From the NCBI GenBank assembly GCA_019694345.1, contig JAIBCA010000088.1, positions 1 to 64,000 of the forward strand: DNA of 64,000 bases, written 5' to 3'. The translations under genes and the position numbers were made by a program. Numbering within the stretch: the first letter of the stretch is position 1; every line of letters starts with the position of its first letter. Source of the stretch: Pyrinomonadaceae bacterium. Its GTDB lineage: Bacteria; Acidobacteriota; Blastocatellia; Pyrinomonadales; Pyrinomonadaceae. Under the pieces are notes generated by a model that saw only the letters and a list, made by a program, of their open reading frames with translations, ran no database searches and was not told the origin of the DNA. Positions 45,356 to 54,370 of the stretch are shown here, piece after piece.

Positions 45356-45841
45356 CTATACGCAGACACCGCCGCCAGAGCAGTTTGAACCACATCCCGC
45401 AGGTACCTGCGGAGTGCAGCCAACGGGCTGTCCGGGATTGCAAGTACAAGACGTGAAAGCCAAAACACTTTGAGGAGCGACCAACGATGCAATAACCGGC
45501 AGGGCCACAACCGAAGCGAACCCGATCTTCTTCAGTACCTCACGTCTCGACTGGCCGGCGAACTTTGATTCGACCTTTTCCGCCAACAAGCCATTGGAAC
45601 TCAATTGATCGATCGCGAGCCAAATCAGGTCTTCCGATACTTTTGTTCCGGAATTTCGCTCAAATGATCGGACAATGTCCTCGACCGAGCTGTTTCCGTC
45701 GCAGGACCGCCACACCATAGCCGCTGTTTCATTCAAACAGTGAGCTTTGTTGCTGTCCATATCATAGACCAATACCTCACCCGGCATCTCCTGGACGACG
45801 AGTCCCGAGTGTCGGGCTACTGGTTTTTGGGAATTATTCAT
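45356..45841 (-). CDS. PqqD-domain protein with internal Tat-like segment and six-Cys C-terminal tail
   Basis: ATG 45841 is chosen because GGAGGAG lies five to six bases upstream; the product is 161 residues. Residues about 10-90 form a PqqD-like domain (LVVQEMPGEVLVYDMDSNKAHCLNETAAMVW, split by a turn; VEDIVRSF; IDQLSSNGLL), the fold that binds leader peptides of modified peptides. Residues 98-104 read SRREVLK, matching the twin-arginine consensus. A hydrophobic helix (107-128) follows, ending in a signal-peptidase-like VLA. The last 33 residues hold six cysteines (132, 134, 142, 150, 154, 160) among Gly, Pro and Ser. Leader-binding domain and candidate exported peptide are thus in one chain. 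Neighbours are an HprK-like kinase and a nucleotidyltransferase. Function is unknown; precursor, chaperone or anchored metal-binding protein are options. Confidence 0.8.
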   Translation of the reverse strand: MNNSQKPVARHSGLVVQEMPGEVLVYDMDSNKAHCLNETAAMVWRSCDGNSSVEDIVRSFERNSGTKVSEDLIWLAIDQLSSNGLLAEKVESKFAGQSRREVLKKIGFASVVALPVIASLVAPQSVLAFTSCTCNPGQPVGCTPQVPAGCGSNCSGGGVCV

Positions 45842-45889
45842 CATCTCCTCCAAAGTCGAAAAACACCAGAGCGACCTCAACATTGTACC

Positions 45890-46693
45890 TTAGTTATCAG
45901 TATTGTCAATGAAATGCAGTATCTTTTCTGCCGTTGCCTCAGCTTCGCCGCGGTCGGTTTTGACCATTGTTGCCCCTTTGACGGCATTTTTGAGGGTGAC
46001 AAGGGCAAACTCGCTATTTACCCTCATCGGGATAGTATGCGTGATAAGTTCAATAATACCGACACCGGGACTTACAGTCTCGGGCATCCACTCCGAATTT
46101 TTGCGATACTTTCCGAAGTAGATCAGGCCGACGCTCGCCGATCCGGTGCCCGCGTTCCCGCCTAATTCCCGGACATCAACGTCCGCCCGTATCGACGGGT
46201 CGCTGCGTTCCCTGATCGCGAGCGGCCTCGGAAACGGGTGTACCGTTCCATCTGCATCAAACAATGCGTATTCATCCGAAAAATAAACGGCACCCAATTT
46301 GACCAGTTCGGCCACAAGTGTCGTTTTGCCGCTGTGGCTTGTTCCGGGAATGACGATCGCTTTGCCCTTCCAAGAAACGACTCCGGCATGGACAAATACG
46401 ATATTGCTGGCGTGTTCGGCGACAAGGATGCGTATCCGTGAACCGATGTACTTAAGCAGCGACCCAAGATCGGGATTGTCGCCAAAATCCTCTCCGTCGA
46501 GTCCTGAACTATACGTGTCGCCAACTTTCGTGATGTGAAAATTATGGTAGGCAAGCTGTGGATCGATCTCAGACAAACGGCTGAGCAAGGAATAGTCGGC
46601 GACCTCCTTGACGCGTTCGATCGGCTCCGCTTCGTTGCTTTCGATGCAGACACGGACGCCAAACGATTCAAAGGCCCACCTAATGTCAGACAT
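45890..46693 (-). CDS. HPr kinase-related P-loop kinase
   Basis: The 267-residue protein has an HprK-like core: VHAGVV with His103, Walker A GTSHSGKT (117-124) and the following VYFSDEYALFD, where the family has a catalytic acidic pair (Asp140, Glu141). True HprK phosphorylates HPr on Ser46. This lineage lacks the HprK N-terminal domain and occurs with PqqD proteins and nucleotidyltransferases; in the paeninodin cluster a relative phosphorylates a peptide. ATG 46693 overlaps the end of the upstream transferase gene by 8 bp. The PqqD-Cys-tail gene follows 48 bp later. Confidence 0.85.
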   Translation of the reverse strand: MSDIRWAFESFGVRVCIESNEAEPIERVKEVADYSLLSRLSEIDPQLAYHNFHITKVGDTYSSGLDGEDFGDNPDLGSLLKYIGSRIRILVAEHASNIVFVHAGVVSWKGKAIVIPGTSHSGKTTLVAELVKLGAVYFSDEYALFDADGTVHPFPRPLAIRERSDPSIRADVDVRELGGNAGTGSASVGLIYFGKYRKNSEWMPETVSPGVGIIELITHTIPMRVNSEFALVTLKNAVKGATMVKTDRGEAEATAEKILHFIDNTDN

Positions 46694-47735
46694 TTGGATC
46701 GCCTCCGTCGAATAAGCATTTCCGAGCGTGACAAATGCCCAGTAAGATGACGGAAGACGCGACCGCCGCCGCCACTGACACATAGACAGGCACTCTTGGG
46801 TACTCGCCTGCTGACAGACCGGCGAGTACCGCAACAATTATGGAAAAAAGTCCGTAGATAATTGTTGTACGCTGATGCGAGTAACCTGAGATCACCAACC
46901 GCTGGTATAGGTGCTGACGGTGAGCCTGCCATACCTTTTCGCCATTGATCAAGCGACGGAAAAGCGTGAGGACGGAATCAAAAACAAACATCCAGACCAC
47001 CAACACACCAATGATCGCCGCAGCTCCGTTGTCATTGGTCTGACCGCCGTGAAAGATCAATGGCAGCGAGGCGAACGCGAAACCGAGAAACGCGCTCCCG
47101 GCGTCGCCCATAAAAATTCGTGCCGGCGACCAATTGTGCAACAGAAATGCGAGGGCCGCGAGAAGGATCGTTCCGCTTAGGACAAATGTCGCCGACGAAT
47201 CGGTTGCCAGGCCCGCAAGCATCCATCCAACGGCAGCGGCAGCGGCCTGAATGCCGGCGATGCCGTCGATCCCGTCCATGAAATTGTAGGCGTTGATCAG
47301 CCAGATGACCCATAGAAATGTCAACGGAATTCCGATCAGCCCAAGATCGAAAGGAGCCGTTGACCCCGTCGTCGCGACAAACGACAAATGACCAAGATCC
47401 GTCATAAGGCATGCCGCCGCCGCCGAGTGGGCCAAAAGACGCCAAACGAACGATATTGTGTAAATATCGTCAAGCCAACTGATCACGACGACTATCAGCG
47501 AACCGGCGAGAAAGCCCCACGAGATCTCAAGATCTACAAATAGCGATGCCAGAAGATAGGCCGTCATGATGACAATTGCGACGACCAGTCCCCCGCCGCG
47601 TGGTGTCGGTGCGGTGTGCGAACTGCGCTCATTGGGATGGTCAAGGACGCCTCGCTTAAGTGTCCACGCACGAAACCAACGCACGCCAAAATACGTCACA
47701 AGAAAAGATCCAAAAAATATCGTAAGTTCAAGCAC
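46686..47735 (-). CDS. WecA/WbpL-type undecaprenyl-phosphate sugar-phosphate transferase
   Basis: The 349-residue MraY/WecA-superfamily membrane enzyme has about ten helices. The start region (HPNERSSHTAPTPRGGG) is typical of WbpL/WecA rather than MraY. The Asp pair is in SWLDDIYTIS, NAYNFMDGIDGIAG and FMGDAGSAFLG are conserved, and a cytoplasmic His motif (HRQHLYQRLV) is present. It attaches a HexNAc-1-phosphate to undecaprenyl phosphate at the inner membrane and so starts the repeat unit built by this cluster. The donor is possibly UDP-QuiNAc/FucNAc or UDP-GlcNAc. Confidence 0.92.
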   Translation of the reverse strand: MLELTIFFGSFLVTYFGVRWFRAWTLKRGVLDHPNERSSHTAPTPRGGGLVVAIVIMTAYLLASLFVDLEISWGFLAGSLIVVVISWLDDIYTISFVWRLLAHSAAAACLMTDLGHLSFVATTGSTAPFDLGLIGIPLTFLWVIWLINAYNFMDGIDGIAGIQAAAAAVGWMLAGLATDSSATFVLSGTILLAALAFLLHNWSPARIFMGDAGSAFLGFAFASLPLIFHGGQTNDNGAAAIIGVLVVWMFVFDSVLTLFRRLINGEKVWQAHRQHLYQRLVISGYSHQRTTIIYGLFSIIVAVLAGLSAGEYPRVPVYVSVAAAVASSVILLGICHARKCLFDGGDPNV

Positions 47736-47744
47736 CTGTTGCTC

Positions 47745-49001
47745 TTAGGCCTCAAGTTCGCGGCGGTATTTCGATATCGCAGCGTCAAGTGAATACTTTT
47801 CCAATGCGGACTCTCGGGCCCGTTTGCCGAAGGCCGAGAGTTCATTTCGAGCTTCGTAAATGTCCAATATCGTTCGTGTCAATTCATCGACATTTCCGGG
47901 CCGCAAATGCCAGCCGACGCGGTCTTCGCCGATCACGGTTGCGAGTTCACTGTCGGGATCCGTAAGGGCAAGAATGGGCTTCCCAGCGGCCAAAATGTTG
48001 TAAGTCCGGCTCGGCATCGAAACGCCAAGCATGTTATCGACGAGCGACACCAATGCCACGTCGCACGCATTGAGGAATATTATCTGTTCGGATCTGGGTT
48101 TCGGGCTCAGGATCGTAACATTTTTGAGCCGGTATTCTTCGACCGCGGAACGGATCCATTTTTCCTTGACACCGGTCCCCAAGAACAGAAAATGAAACTC
48201 CGGCCGATCCTCGAGCCGCCGAGCGGATTCGATTATCGTTTCTACGTCGTTCGGGTGGCCCATGTTCCCCGCATAGAGCAATACGAACTTGTCCGAAATG
48301 CCGAGTTCCTCCAGCAGAGGATTAGAATCACGCGGTTCAGGGTGAACCGATTCGAGTTCGGCCCAATTTTGAATTACCGCGACCGGAACATCTAATCCGT
48401 CTGATTTTGTAAGCAAGAGTCGCTCCATATCGCGCCCGACCGCGATCAGCTTTCGAGCTTGCTTATAAAGCCAGCGATTACAGAAGTTAAGGACTGTCGC
48501 AACCATCGAATCGCGGCCGAGTTTTCCGACGGCGAACAAAATCTCCGGATAATTGTCGTGTATGACAAGTGTGTAGGTCGCTCCACGGATCAAAGCGGCG
48601 ACCGCGACGACGAACGGGAGTGAGGGAGGTGTCGTTACGACCAACACCTGATCGCCAGGTCTGAATCTGAGTAGCCCTTTGAAAAAGATCGAGGTGCTGA
48701 GCGTGATCATGTTGATCAACCGAAACGCAATAACATTCTTGTTGAGGGTAGTGCCCGCGGCACGAAATATCTCGACATCGCGACGAAACTCATGTCTTGG
48801 GGCCTTGGTTCCTCTTGATGAATAATTAGGCTGACCGCATAGAGCCTTTACCTTGAAACGGTCGGTCAGGCCCTCGGCCGTCCGGGTCATGTAGTATCCG
48901 GTCGAAGTTTCTTCAGGATAGTACAGTTCGCTGATGACCCAGAGGGTCGGGCGGCTTTCGGCAGGGCCGGACTCAACTGGATTTGCAGATTCAGAGCTCA
49001 T
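47745..49001 (-). CDS. GT4-family glycosyltransferase (WbuB-like)
   Basis: The 418-residue GT-B enzyme has an N-terminal Rossmann domain (VISELYYPEETSTGYYMTRTA) and a C-terminal donor domain (FVLLYAGNMGHPNDVETIIES, then CDVALVSLVDNMLGVSMPSRTYNILAAGKPILA). This pattern resembles WbuB-type transferases for N-acetyl-L-fucosamine-like sugars. That would suit the amino-deoxysugar pathway encoded just upstream, but specificity is inferred. It lies 9 bp before the WecA-type gene. Confidence 0.9.
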   Translation of the reverse strand: MSSESANPVESGPAESRPTLWVISELYYPEETSTGYYMTRTAEGLTDRFKVKALCGQPNYSSRGTKAPRHEFRRDVEIFRAAGTTLNKNVIAFRLINMITLSTSIFFKGLLRFRPGDQVLVVTTPPSLPFVVAVAALIRGATYTLVIHDNYPEILFAVGKLGRDSMVATVLNFCNRWLYKQARKLIAVGRDMERLLLTKSDGLDVPVAVIQNWAELESVHPEPRDSNPLLEELGISDKFVLLYAGNMGHPNDVETIIESARRLEDRPEFHFLFLGTGVKEKWIRSAVEEYRLKNVTILSPKPRSEQIIFLNACDVALVSLVDNMLGVSMPSRTYNILAAGKPILALTDPDSELATVIGEDRVGWHLRPGNVDELTRTILDIYEARNELSAFGKRARESALEKYSLDAAISKYRRELEA

Positions 49002-50180
49002 TTACAAAACACTATTTCGTTCGATCGCGGCCTCGATGGCCCGAGCGGTGGCATTCTCGTATTCGGTGTCTGCCAACCATGTGACCGCAAACTTTCGGGC
49101 TCGTGCCGCCATTTCAACAAAATCGGCGTCATTCATTTCAATGCATTCATTGATCGAGTCGATCCATTTTTGGTCTTCGCCGAGTCCGCTCACCCAGCCT
49201 ACCTCGTTTTCCGAAACTGAACCCCAAACTGTTTGATCGCTGATCAATATGGGCGTACCGGCCGCGAGGCTCTCGATAAACACATAACCAAAGTTCTCAT
49301 TCAGCGTCGGCAATATAAAAAAGTGGCTTTCAACCAGCTTTTGCAGTCCCGTGTTGTAGTCAACGCCCCCAACCAAGTTGACCTTCACGTTAGATGGCAG
49401 CTCGTTGATCAGTTCTTCGCACTCATGCCAATAGGCAGCGTCCTCGATCGGTCCGACAATTTCGAATAGAACATCGCCGGCCTTGATCTCGCGGAAGATC
49501 CGTAAAGCAAACGCCAGGTTCTTCTTAGGCACAATGCGCGATAAAAAGACGAAGCGAGCCGCACCGGCGGACTTCGCAGGTTTTTGACCGATCTCAAACT
49601 CTGGCAGGATCGTCAACGGAGTCAGGTCGGGTGCCACGATCGGTTCCAGATAATCTCCGAAGACACTTTTGATCTCCTTGGATTCGAGATCGGTCGATGC
49701 CTTCCAAATTACCCCACTGTATAGCCCTGTCGCCCTCGCAATTGCAAGAAAGGTCCGTTTTTTGAGGCTTTTGCTTTGCAGTGCTCCCGACGACAGTTCG
49801 CCGCACGGTGCGAGTACGACCCCAATATTCGGTATCATTCGCCTTCGGCGAGCGATAAGGAATTTCACTACCGGAGTGCTGAATACCGAATTTAGAAAAA
49901 CAACGTGGGGATCGACCGATACTGCCAGCCGTGCGCAATTTGCCGCAGTCAGATCATCAGCGGCTGCATAAAATACCTTTGCATTTCCGAGGTCGTTCCA
50001 CTCACCCGTTCGCACACTGGTGTAGGGCCTCGTGTCGCCCGGACTGTCGTAATTTCGCGTAACTATGTGAAACTCATACCGATCGCATAACCTGTCAACG
50101 AGATTTGCAATGGTCCACATGCCGCCACCGGCCTTGAGACTCGGACGATAGTAATCGCAAAAGACCAGTATCCTTTTCAT
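49002..50180 (-). CDS. GT4-family glycosyltransferase
   Basis: From ATG 50180 (392 residues) the protein starts MKRILVFCDYYRPSLKAGGG, a normal GT-B beginning. An in-frame extension to 50360 would lie inside the epimerase gene and is not used. The C-domain has ARFVFLSRIVPKKNLAFALRI and an E-x7-E-type motif region (FFILPTLNENFGYVFIESLAAGTP). Its stop directly abuts the following WbuB-like gene. Donor and acceptor are unknown. Confidence 0.9.
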   Translation of the reverse strand: MKRILVFCDYYRPSLKAGGGMWTIANLVDRLCDRYEFHIVTRNYDSPGDTRPYTSVRTGEWNDLGNAKVFYAAADDLTAANCARLAVSVDPHVVFLNSVFSTPVVKFLIARRRRMIPNIGVVLAPCGELSSGALQSKSLKKRTFLAIARATGLYSGVIWKASTDLESKEIKSVFGDYLEPIVAPDLTPLTILPEFEIGQKPAKSAGAARFVFLSRIVPKKNLAFALRIFREIKAGDVLFEIVGPIEDAAYWHECEELINELPSNVKVNLVGGVDYNTGLQKLVESHFFILPTLNENFGYVFIESLAAGTPILISDQTVWGSVSENEVGWVSGLGEDQKWIDSINECIEMNDADFVEMAARARKFAVTWLADTEYENATARAIEAAIERNSVL

Positions 50181-50205
50181 TGAATTTAGATCGGAGGCTG
50201 GCGTT

Positions 50206-51303
50206 TCAATGGTGCCGACGAAGGCTGGAATAGCCGAGCATGATCTTGCTGACGACCTGTGACACATTTTCAGCAAGGTACTCGCGCGGAGCCGTCCAGG
50301 ACGCAGGCTGAGACATTGCCAACTCGACGGCCCGAATAATCGTATCCGGGTCCGCTCCACTCAGAATGTTGCTCCCGCATTCGATCGTCTCCGGTCGTTC
50401 GGTAACGTCACGAAGAGTAACGTTCGGGATTCCGAAGATCGCACATTCTTCCTGAACCGTGCCGCTATCGGTCATTACAGCCAACGAGTTTTTCTCCAAT
50501 TTCACAAAATCAAAAAATCCGAACGCGTCCAGAAGACGAACCTTGCTTGATCCCGGGGCGATGCCAAACTGATTGATCTTTTCGGCAGTTCGCGGATGGA
50601 CACTGATCAATATCTCCTTGCCGAATTTCTCACTGATGGCGGTGAACGCTCTGAAAATACCGACCAGCCGCTCATGGATATCTACGTTTTCAGCCCTATG
50701 AAGGGTTACCAAAAAGTAGTCAAATGGACGGACGTTCAGCGTTTTGAGAATATCGCTGGATTCGATCCTTTGCGAGAAAAAATCCAAAACCTCCTTGATC
50801 GGATTCCCGGTTACGAAAATGCGGTCACGCTCAATACCTTCGCGAACGAGATTCTCCTTGCTGCGTTCCGTATAGGGCAGGAGAACAGCACTTGAATGGT
50901 CGATAATTCGCCGATTTACTTCTTCAGGTACACGATCATCGTAGCAGCGATTCCCTGCTTCCATATGGAAAACGGGAATGCGGCGACGTGCGGCACTGAT
51001 CGCCGATAGGGCACTGTTCGTATCGCCGAGAATCAATATTCGGTCCGGCGAGTGACGCTCGATGGCCTCATCGCACTTTGCGATGATCTGCCCTATCTGC
51101 TCGCCGAATGATGACGACCGTATTCCGAGATGTTCGTCCGGCGTTCGCACCTCAAGGTCGCGAATGAAGATATCGCTGAGCGACTCGTGATAATTCTGTC
51201 CGGTGTGTACCGTGACGTGGTCGCAGTGCTGGTCGAGCACCTTCATCACCAGGCTCAGCCGGATGATCTCGGGTCGGGTGCCGAAAATGGTCATTACCTT
51301 CAT
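50206..51303 (-). CDS. UDP-HexNAc C2-epimerase (WecB family, FnlC/WbjD/CapG-like)
   Basis: The 365-residue non-hydrolysing epimerase has FGTRPEIIRLSLVM, HTGQNYHESLSDIF, LGDTNSALSAISAARRRIPVFHMEAG, then CYDDRVPEEVNRRIIDH, a form typical of the enzymes acting on 6-deoxy-talose/rhamnose HexNAc intermediates rather than on UDP-GlcNAc itself. Catalytic Asp and Glu lie in these blocks. With the dehydratase and reductase encoded just upstream it should make an L-amino-deoxysugar (UDP-L-QuiNAc or UDP-L-FucNAc). Confidence 0.9.
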   Translation of the reverse strand: MKVMTIFGTRPEIIRLSLVMKVLDQHCDHVTVHTGQNYHESLSDIFIRDLEVRTPDEHLGIRSSSFGEQIGQIIAKCDEAIERHSPDRILILGDTNSALSAISAARRRIPVFHMEAGNRCYDDRVPEEVNRRIIDHSSAVLLPYTERSKENLVREGIERDRIFVTGNPIKEVLDFFSQRIESSDILKTLNVRPFDYFLVTLHRAENVDIHERLVGIFRAFTAISEKFGKEILISVHPRTAEKINQFGIAPGSSKVRLLDAFGFFDFVKLEKNSLAVMTDSGTVQEECAIFGIPNVTLRDVTERPETIECGSNILSGADPDTIIRAVELAMSQPASWTAPREYLAENVSQVVSKIMLGYSSLRRHH

Positions 51304-51327
51304 AAACTCAATTTGCGCCAGGCGTCG

Positions 51328-52374
51328 CTAGTCGCCGTTGATGAACCTGTTGATCTCGGAACTCGCGCCGCCGAGCAAAACCTTGAGATCCTCGATCGAG
51401 ATCGTATCGTCTTTCGACGAATATTCGCCGGTCAATGCCGGGGTCAAATTATGATCATTCCTTATCTCCGGCAAAACCGGCAGAATGACGTAATAATCGT
51501 TTTCCTCAATGGTCCGAAAACACTCTTCTTCCGATACCATGATCTCGTGGATCTTCTCACCCGGCCTGATACCGGTGTATTCGATCGGAACGTTCTTTTC
51601 GCCCATCAGTGCTTTTGCAACGTCGGTAATAAGGGCTGCAGGAACCTTTGGGACGAACGTCGCCCCGCGTCTCGGGCTGCGGATCGCTTCAAAAACAGTA
51701 TCGACGGCGCGGTCGAGACTGAGCAAAAACCTCGTCATTTCCGGGAGTGTGACGGTAACAGACCGGCCTTCCTCGATCTGCTCAACAAAAAGCGGGATTA
51801 TCGAACCTCGTGACGCAATCACATTGCCGTAACGGACGCAATTTATCGCGACCTTCGAGTCACGGTTAGCCTCCAATAAGACTCGCTCCTGCAAAGCTTT
51901 TGTCATTCCCATCACGTTGATGGGTTTGCATGCCTTGTCGGTTGAAATGCCGATGATCTTTGCCGTCGGCAGATCGTTTTCGCGGATCGCCCGGACGATG
52001 TTGCCGGCGCCTCCAATGTTGGTCATTACCGCTTCGTACGGAAAATACTCGCAGGACGGGACCTGCTTCAGAGCGGCCGCATGGAAGACAATATCGGCCT
52101 CTCGCATGGCGGCCAGCAAAGCCGAATAGTCGCGGACGTCGCCGATCCTGAACTTTAGCAGATCCTGCGAGTTCTGATAGATGATGTCGTCCGTGGCAGC
52201 ATTTCGATTCAGGAAATCGAGCCGCATATAATGCTGCTTGGCTTCGTCACGCGAAAAAACGGTGATCGACGCCGGTTTGCCCATTTCACCCGACAACATT
52301 CGCTTTACCAGCGTTTGGCCCAGCGATCCGGTCCCGCCGGTCACAAGTATCCTCTTTCCTTCTAATTCGTTCAT
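51328..52374 (-). CDS. UDP-GlcNAc 4,6-dehydratase/5-epimerase-type SDR (CapE/WbjB/FnlA-like)
   Basis: The 348-residue extended SDR has the NAD motif GGTGSLGQTL and ISTDKACKPINVMGMTK, where the FlaA1/CapE group has a Met-x3-Lys catalytic pair instead of Tyr-x3-Lys. RFLLSLDRAVDTVFEA and IRPGEKIHEIMVSEEE follow. It should form the 4-keto-6-deoxy intermediate from UDP-GlcNAc. ATG 52374 overlaps the reductase stop as ATGA; a GTG at 52383 is less likely. Confidence 0.92.
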   Translation of the reverse strand: MNELEGKRILVTGGTGSLGQTLVKRMLSGEMGKPASITVFSRDEAKQHYMRLDFLNRNAATDDIIYQNSQDLLKFRIGDVRDYSALLAAMREADIVFHAAALKQVPSCEYFPYEAVMTNIGGAGNIVRAIRENDLPTAKIIGISTDKACKPINVMGMTKALQERVLLEANRDSKVAINCVRYGNVIASRGSIIPLFVEQIEEGRSVTVTLPEMTRFLLSLDRAVDTVFEAIRSPRRGATFVPKVPAALITDVAKALMGEKNVPIEYTGIRPGEKIHEIMVSEEECFRTIEENDYYVILPVLPEIRNDHNLTPALTGEYSSKDDTISIEDLKVLLGGASSEINRFINGD

Positions 52375-53249
52375 TGTTTCCACTTGTCGTACGGCGTCGT
52401 ATCTGACGCCATTATTTGGATCATTTCATCCCACGGCTGGGGGCGAAAACCGGTCAGTTGTTCGAACCGGGTGGAGTCCAGACTCCGATCGATCTTAAAT
52501 TCGCCATCCGGAACGACTTCGATCCCGGCGTTGTAATATTCATTGATGAGGCTGACGAGATCGAATTTATTTATCGGCTTTGACGCGATGTGAAAAAGTC
52601 CGGTCAAACCAGCTTCGTTAACGATCAAATTTGCAATTATATCGGCAAAAATGATGGTTGGAAAGCCGGAGTATATTGCATTAGTAAATCCCTTGATCTG
52701 CTTGCCCCGGTTCGACAGGACCCATTCGACCAAGCTGTGATCTGTTCCGAGTTCTCGACCGATTATCGACGTCCGTATTGTCAGGCAGTTTTCCAGGTCG
52801 ACTTCACCCAGCGATTTGCTCTTACCGTATAGGTCCTTAGCGTTTGATATGTCATCCTCGGTATATCCGCCCTTGGCGCCGTCAAAAACGCAGTCGGTAC
52901 TTACCGTTATAAAGCGGAATCCGTACTTCTTAGCCAATCCCGCCACGCGGTGCGGAAAGATCGCGTTCGTCATCAGTGTCTTGATGACGTCCTTTGACGT
53001 GGGCATCTGCTTGATCACGCCGACAGCATTGATCACGACATCAGGTTCAAACAGTCGGATCGCTCCCTCGACCGACGAGGGGTCCTCGACATCGACATTC
53101 TGGATGATGCGGTCCTTGCTGAAAATACCATAGCGTTCGATCGTCGAATAATCTCGACGAATAGTTCCCCATGTATCAAATCCGGGTGAAAGTTGCTGGA
53201 TCAACTTATGGCCTAACATGCCGCTTGCACCGAAGACGAGAATTTTCAT
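52371..53249 (-). CDS. RmlD-like SDR sugar reductase
   Basis: The 292-residue protein has GASGMLGHKLI, VVINAVGVIKQ, STDCVFDGAKGGYTEDD and the catalytic pair in DLYGKSKSLGE (Tyr-x3-Lys). It resembles dTDP-4-dehydrorhamnose reductase but sits between a UDP-GlcNAc dehydratase and a C2-epimerase, where Vibrio WbvR works in UDP-L-QuiNAc synthesis. The cupin domain of the alternative CapF/WbjC reductase is absent. A 97-bp gap lies before it, large for this cluster and possibly carrying an internal promoter. Confidence 0.88.
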   Translation of the reverse strand: MKILVFGASGMLGHKLIQQLSPGFDTWGTIRRDYSTIERYGIFSKDRIIQNVDVEDPSSVEGAIRLFEPDVVINAVGVIKQMPTSKDVIKTLMTNAIFPHRVAGLAKKYGFRFITVSTDCVFDGAKGGYTEDDISNAKDLYGKSKSLGEVDLENCLTIRTSIIGRELGTDHSLVEWVLSNRGKQIKGFTNAIYSGFPTIIFADIIANLIVNEAGLTGLFHIASKPINKFDLVSLINEYYNAGIEVVPDGEFKIDRSLDSTRFEQLTGFRPQPWDEMIQIMASDTTPYDKWKQ

Positions 53250-53346
53250 AAAGTTCCTAGCGAATATCTACGTAAGAGTCCTTATATCAATATATTAGCC
53301 ACACATACTTAAAGTGCAGTGTTAATTGCCCGCACCACTCACAATG

Positions 53347-54351
53347 TTAATTTCTTAACCTGTCGATGACGGCGCGATAGTAAATAGCGAACTGAGATGA
53401 GATCGATCGAGGATCAAACCTCACCACGTTCTTTTCTCCTTTGGCGACGATCTCCTTACGCTTTTCACCGCTTTCGATCAACGAGATCACGCCTTCTCGA
53501 ATGCTGTCAGGATCCGCAGGATCGACCAATATCGCTCCTCCGCCCGCGACTTCTTTCATTGGACTAAGATCGCTTGTCACCACGGGTGTGCCCATTCGCT
53601 GCGCTTCGATGATCGGAAGGCCAAACCCCTCGTAAGTCGAACAAAACACAAGGATATCACTGTTTAGATATTCAGCGGCCATTTCGTCGTCATTCAAGCT
53701 GGTCAGATTTTCAAACTGAATACCATGCCGCTCCAGACATTCGACCTGATGTGCGGTCATCGGCCCAACAACGCGGAGTTTGCAGGACACGCCATTGAGA
53801 GCCTCAGCAACGCGTGGGATATTTTTGTTATCCATCGTTCCAACCTGAAGGATGGTGGGGCAATCAACCTTAAATTCCCGCCTTGGCATCGGTCGTAAAT
53901 GGTCGCCCAGCGGATTGTCGATCACAGTTATCTTCTTCCCGTCGACGGACGTGTGCCGAAGTATCTCGTCCTTGGTAAACTGCGAAATTACGGTCACATA
54001 CCTTAGCCGTTTCAGTGGCCAATCCAACAGTAGTTTTTTCAATGCCCAACGCCGGACGCCGTGCCGTGTGTACAGAAAAGCGATGTCATGGATCGTTAAC
54101 ACGGTGCGAGCCGGAGGCAGAAGCATCGCGATGTAATGAATGTGGCCGGTGATATGAAAAATATCTGCCGCTTCCGGCCTGAACAAAAGCAGGTTTTTAA
54201 CGATACTCAGCAGATCGTTGGAATATGGGACCTGCTGAAAGCTCGTTTCAAAATCGTTGGGGGCCAAGCCGCGTACTATCTGCCTGAAAACGTTTTCGAG
54301 GCTGACAAAATGAGATCGCTTTCGTTCGATAAAAAGGATGCGGGTCGTCAT
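53347..54351 (-). CDS. GT4-family glycosyltransferase
   Basis: The 334-residue GT-B enzyme shows TVLTIHDIAFLYT, a C-domain ILQVGTMDNKNIPRVAEAL and the nucleotide-sugar site LVFCSTYEGFGLPIIEAQRMGTPVVTSD. It is mannosyl/rhamnosyl-transferase-like. It follows the heptose kinase gene by 19 bp, so heptose is one possible donor sugar, but this is only context. Confidence 0.9.
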   Translation of the reverse strand: MTTRILFIERKRSHFVSLENVFRQIVRGLAPNDFETSFQQVPYSNDLLSIVKNLLLFRPEAADIFHITGHIHYIAMLLPPARTVLTIHDIAFLYTRHGVRRWALKKLLLDWPLKRLRYVTVISQFTKDEILRHTSVDGKKITVIDNPLGDHLRPMPRREFKVDCPTILQVGTMDNKNIPRVAEALNGVSCKLRVVGPMTAHQVECLERHGIQFENLTSLNDDEMAAEYLNSDILVFCSTYEGFGLPIIEAQRMGTPVVTSDLSPMKEVAGGGAILVDPADPDSIREGVISLIESGEKRKEIVAKGEKNVVRFDPRSISSQFAIYYRAVIDRLRN

Positions 54352-54370
54352 ACGCGAAACCTATGCAACT

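Noticed and set aside
46694-46837. N-terminal extension of the HprK-like kinase
   Set aside because: The 48 extra residues are a frame shadow of the WecA-type transferase C-terminus. The ATG at 46693 gives a normal 8-bp overlap.
50181-50360. N-terminal extension of the glycosyltransferase into the epimerase gene
   Set aside because: The added 60 residues are unlike any GT-B start and lie within conserved epimerase coding sequence. ATG 50180 begins a normal fold.
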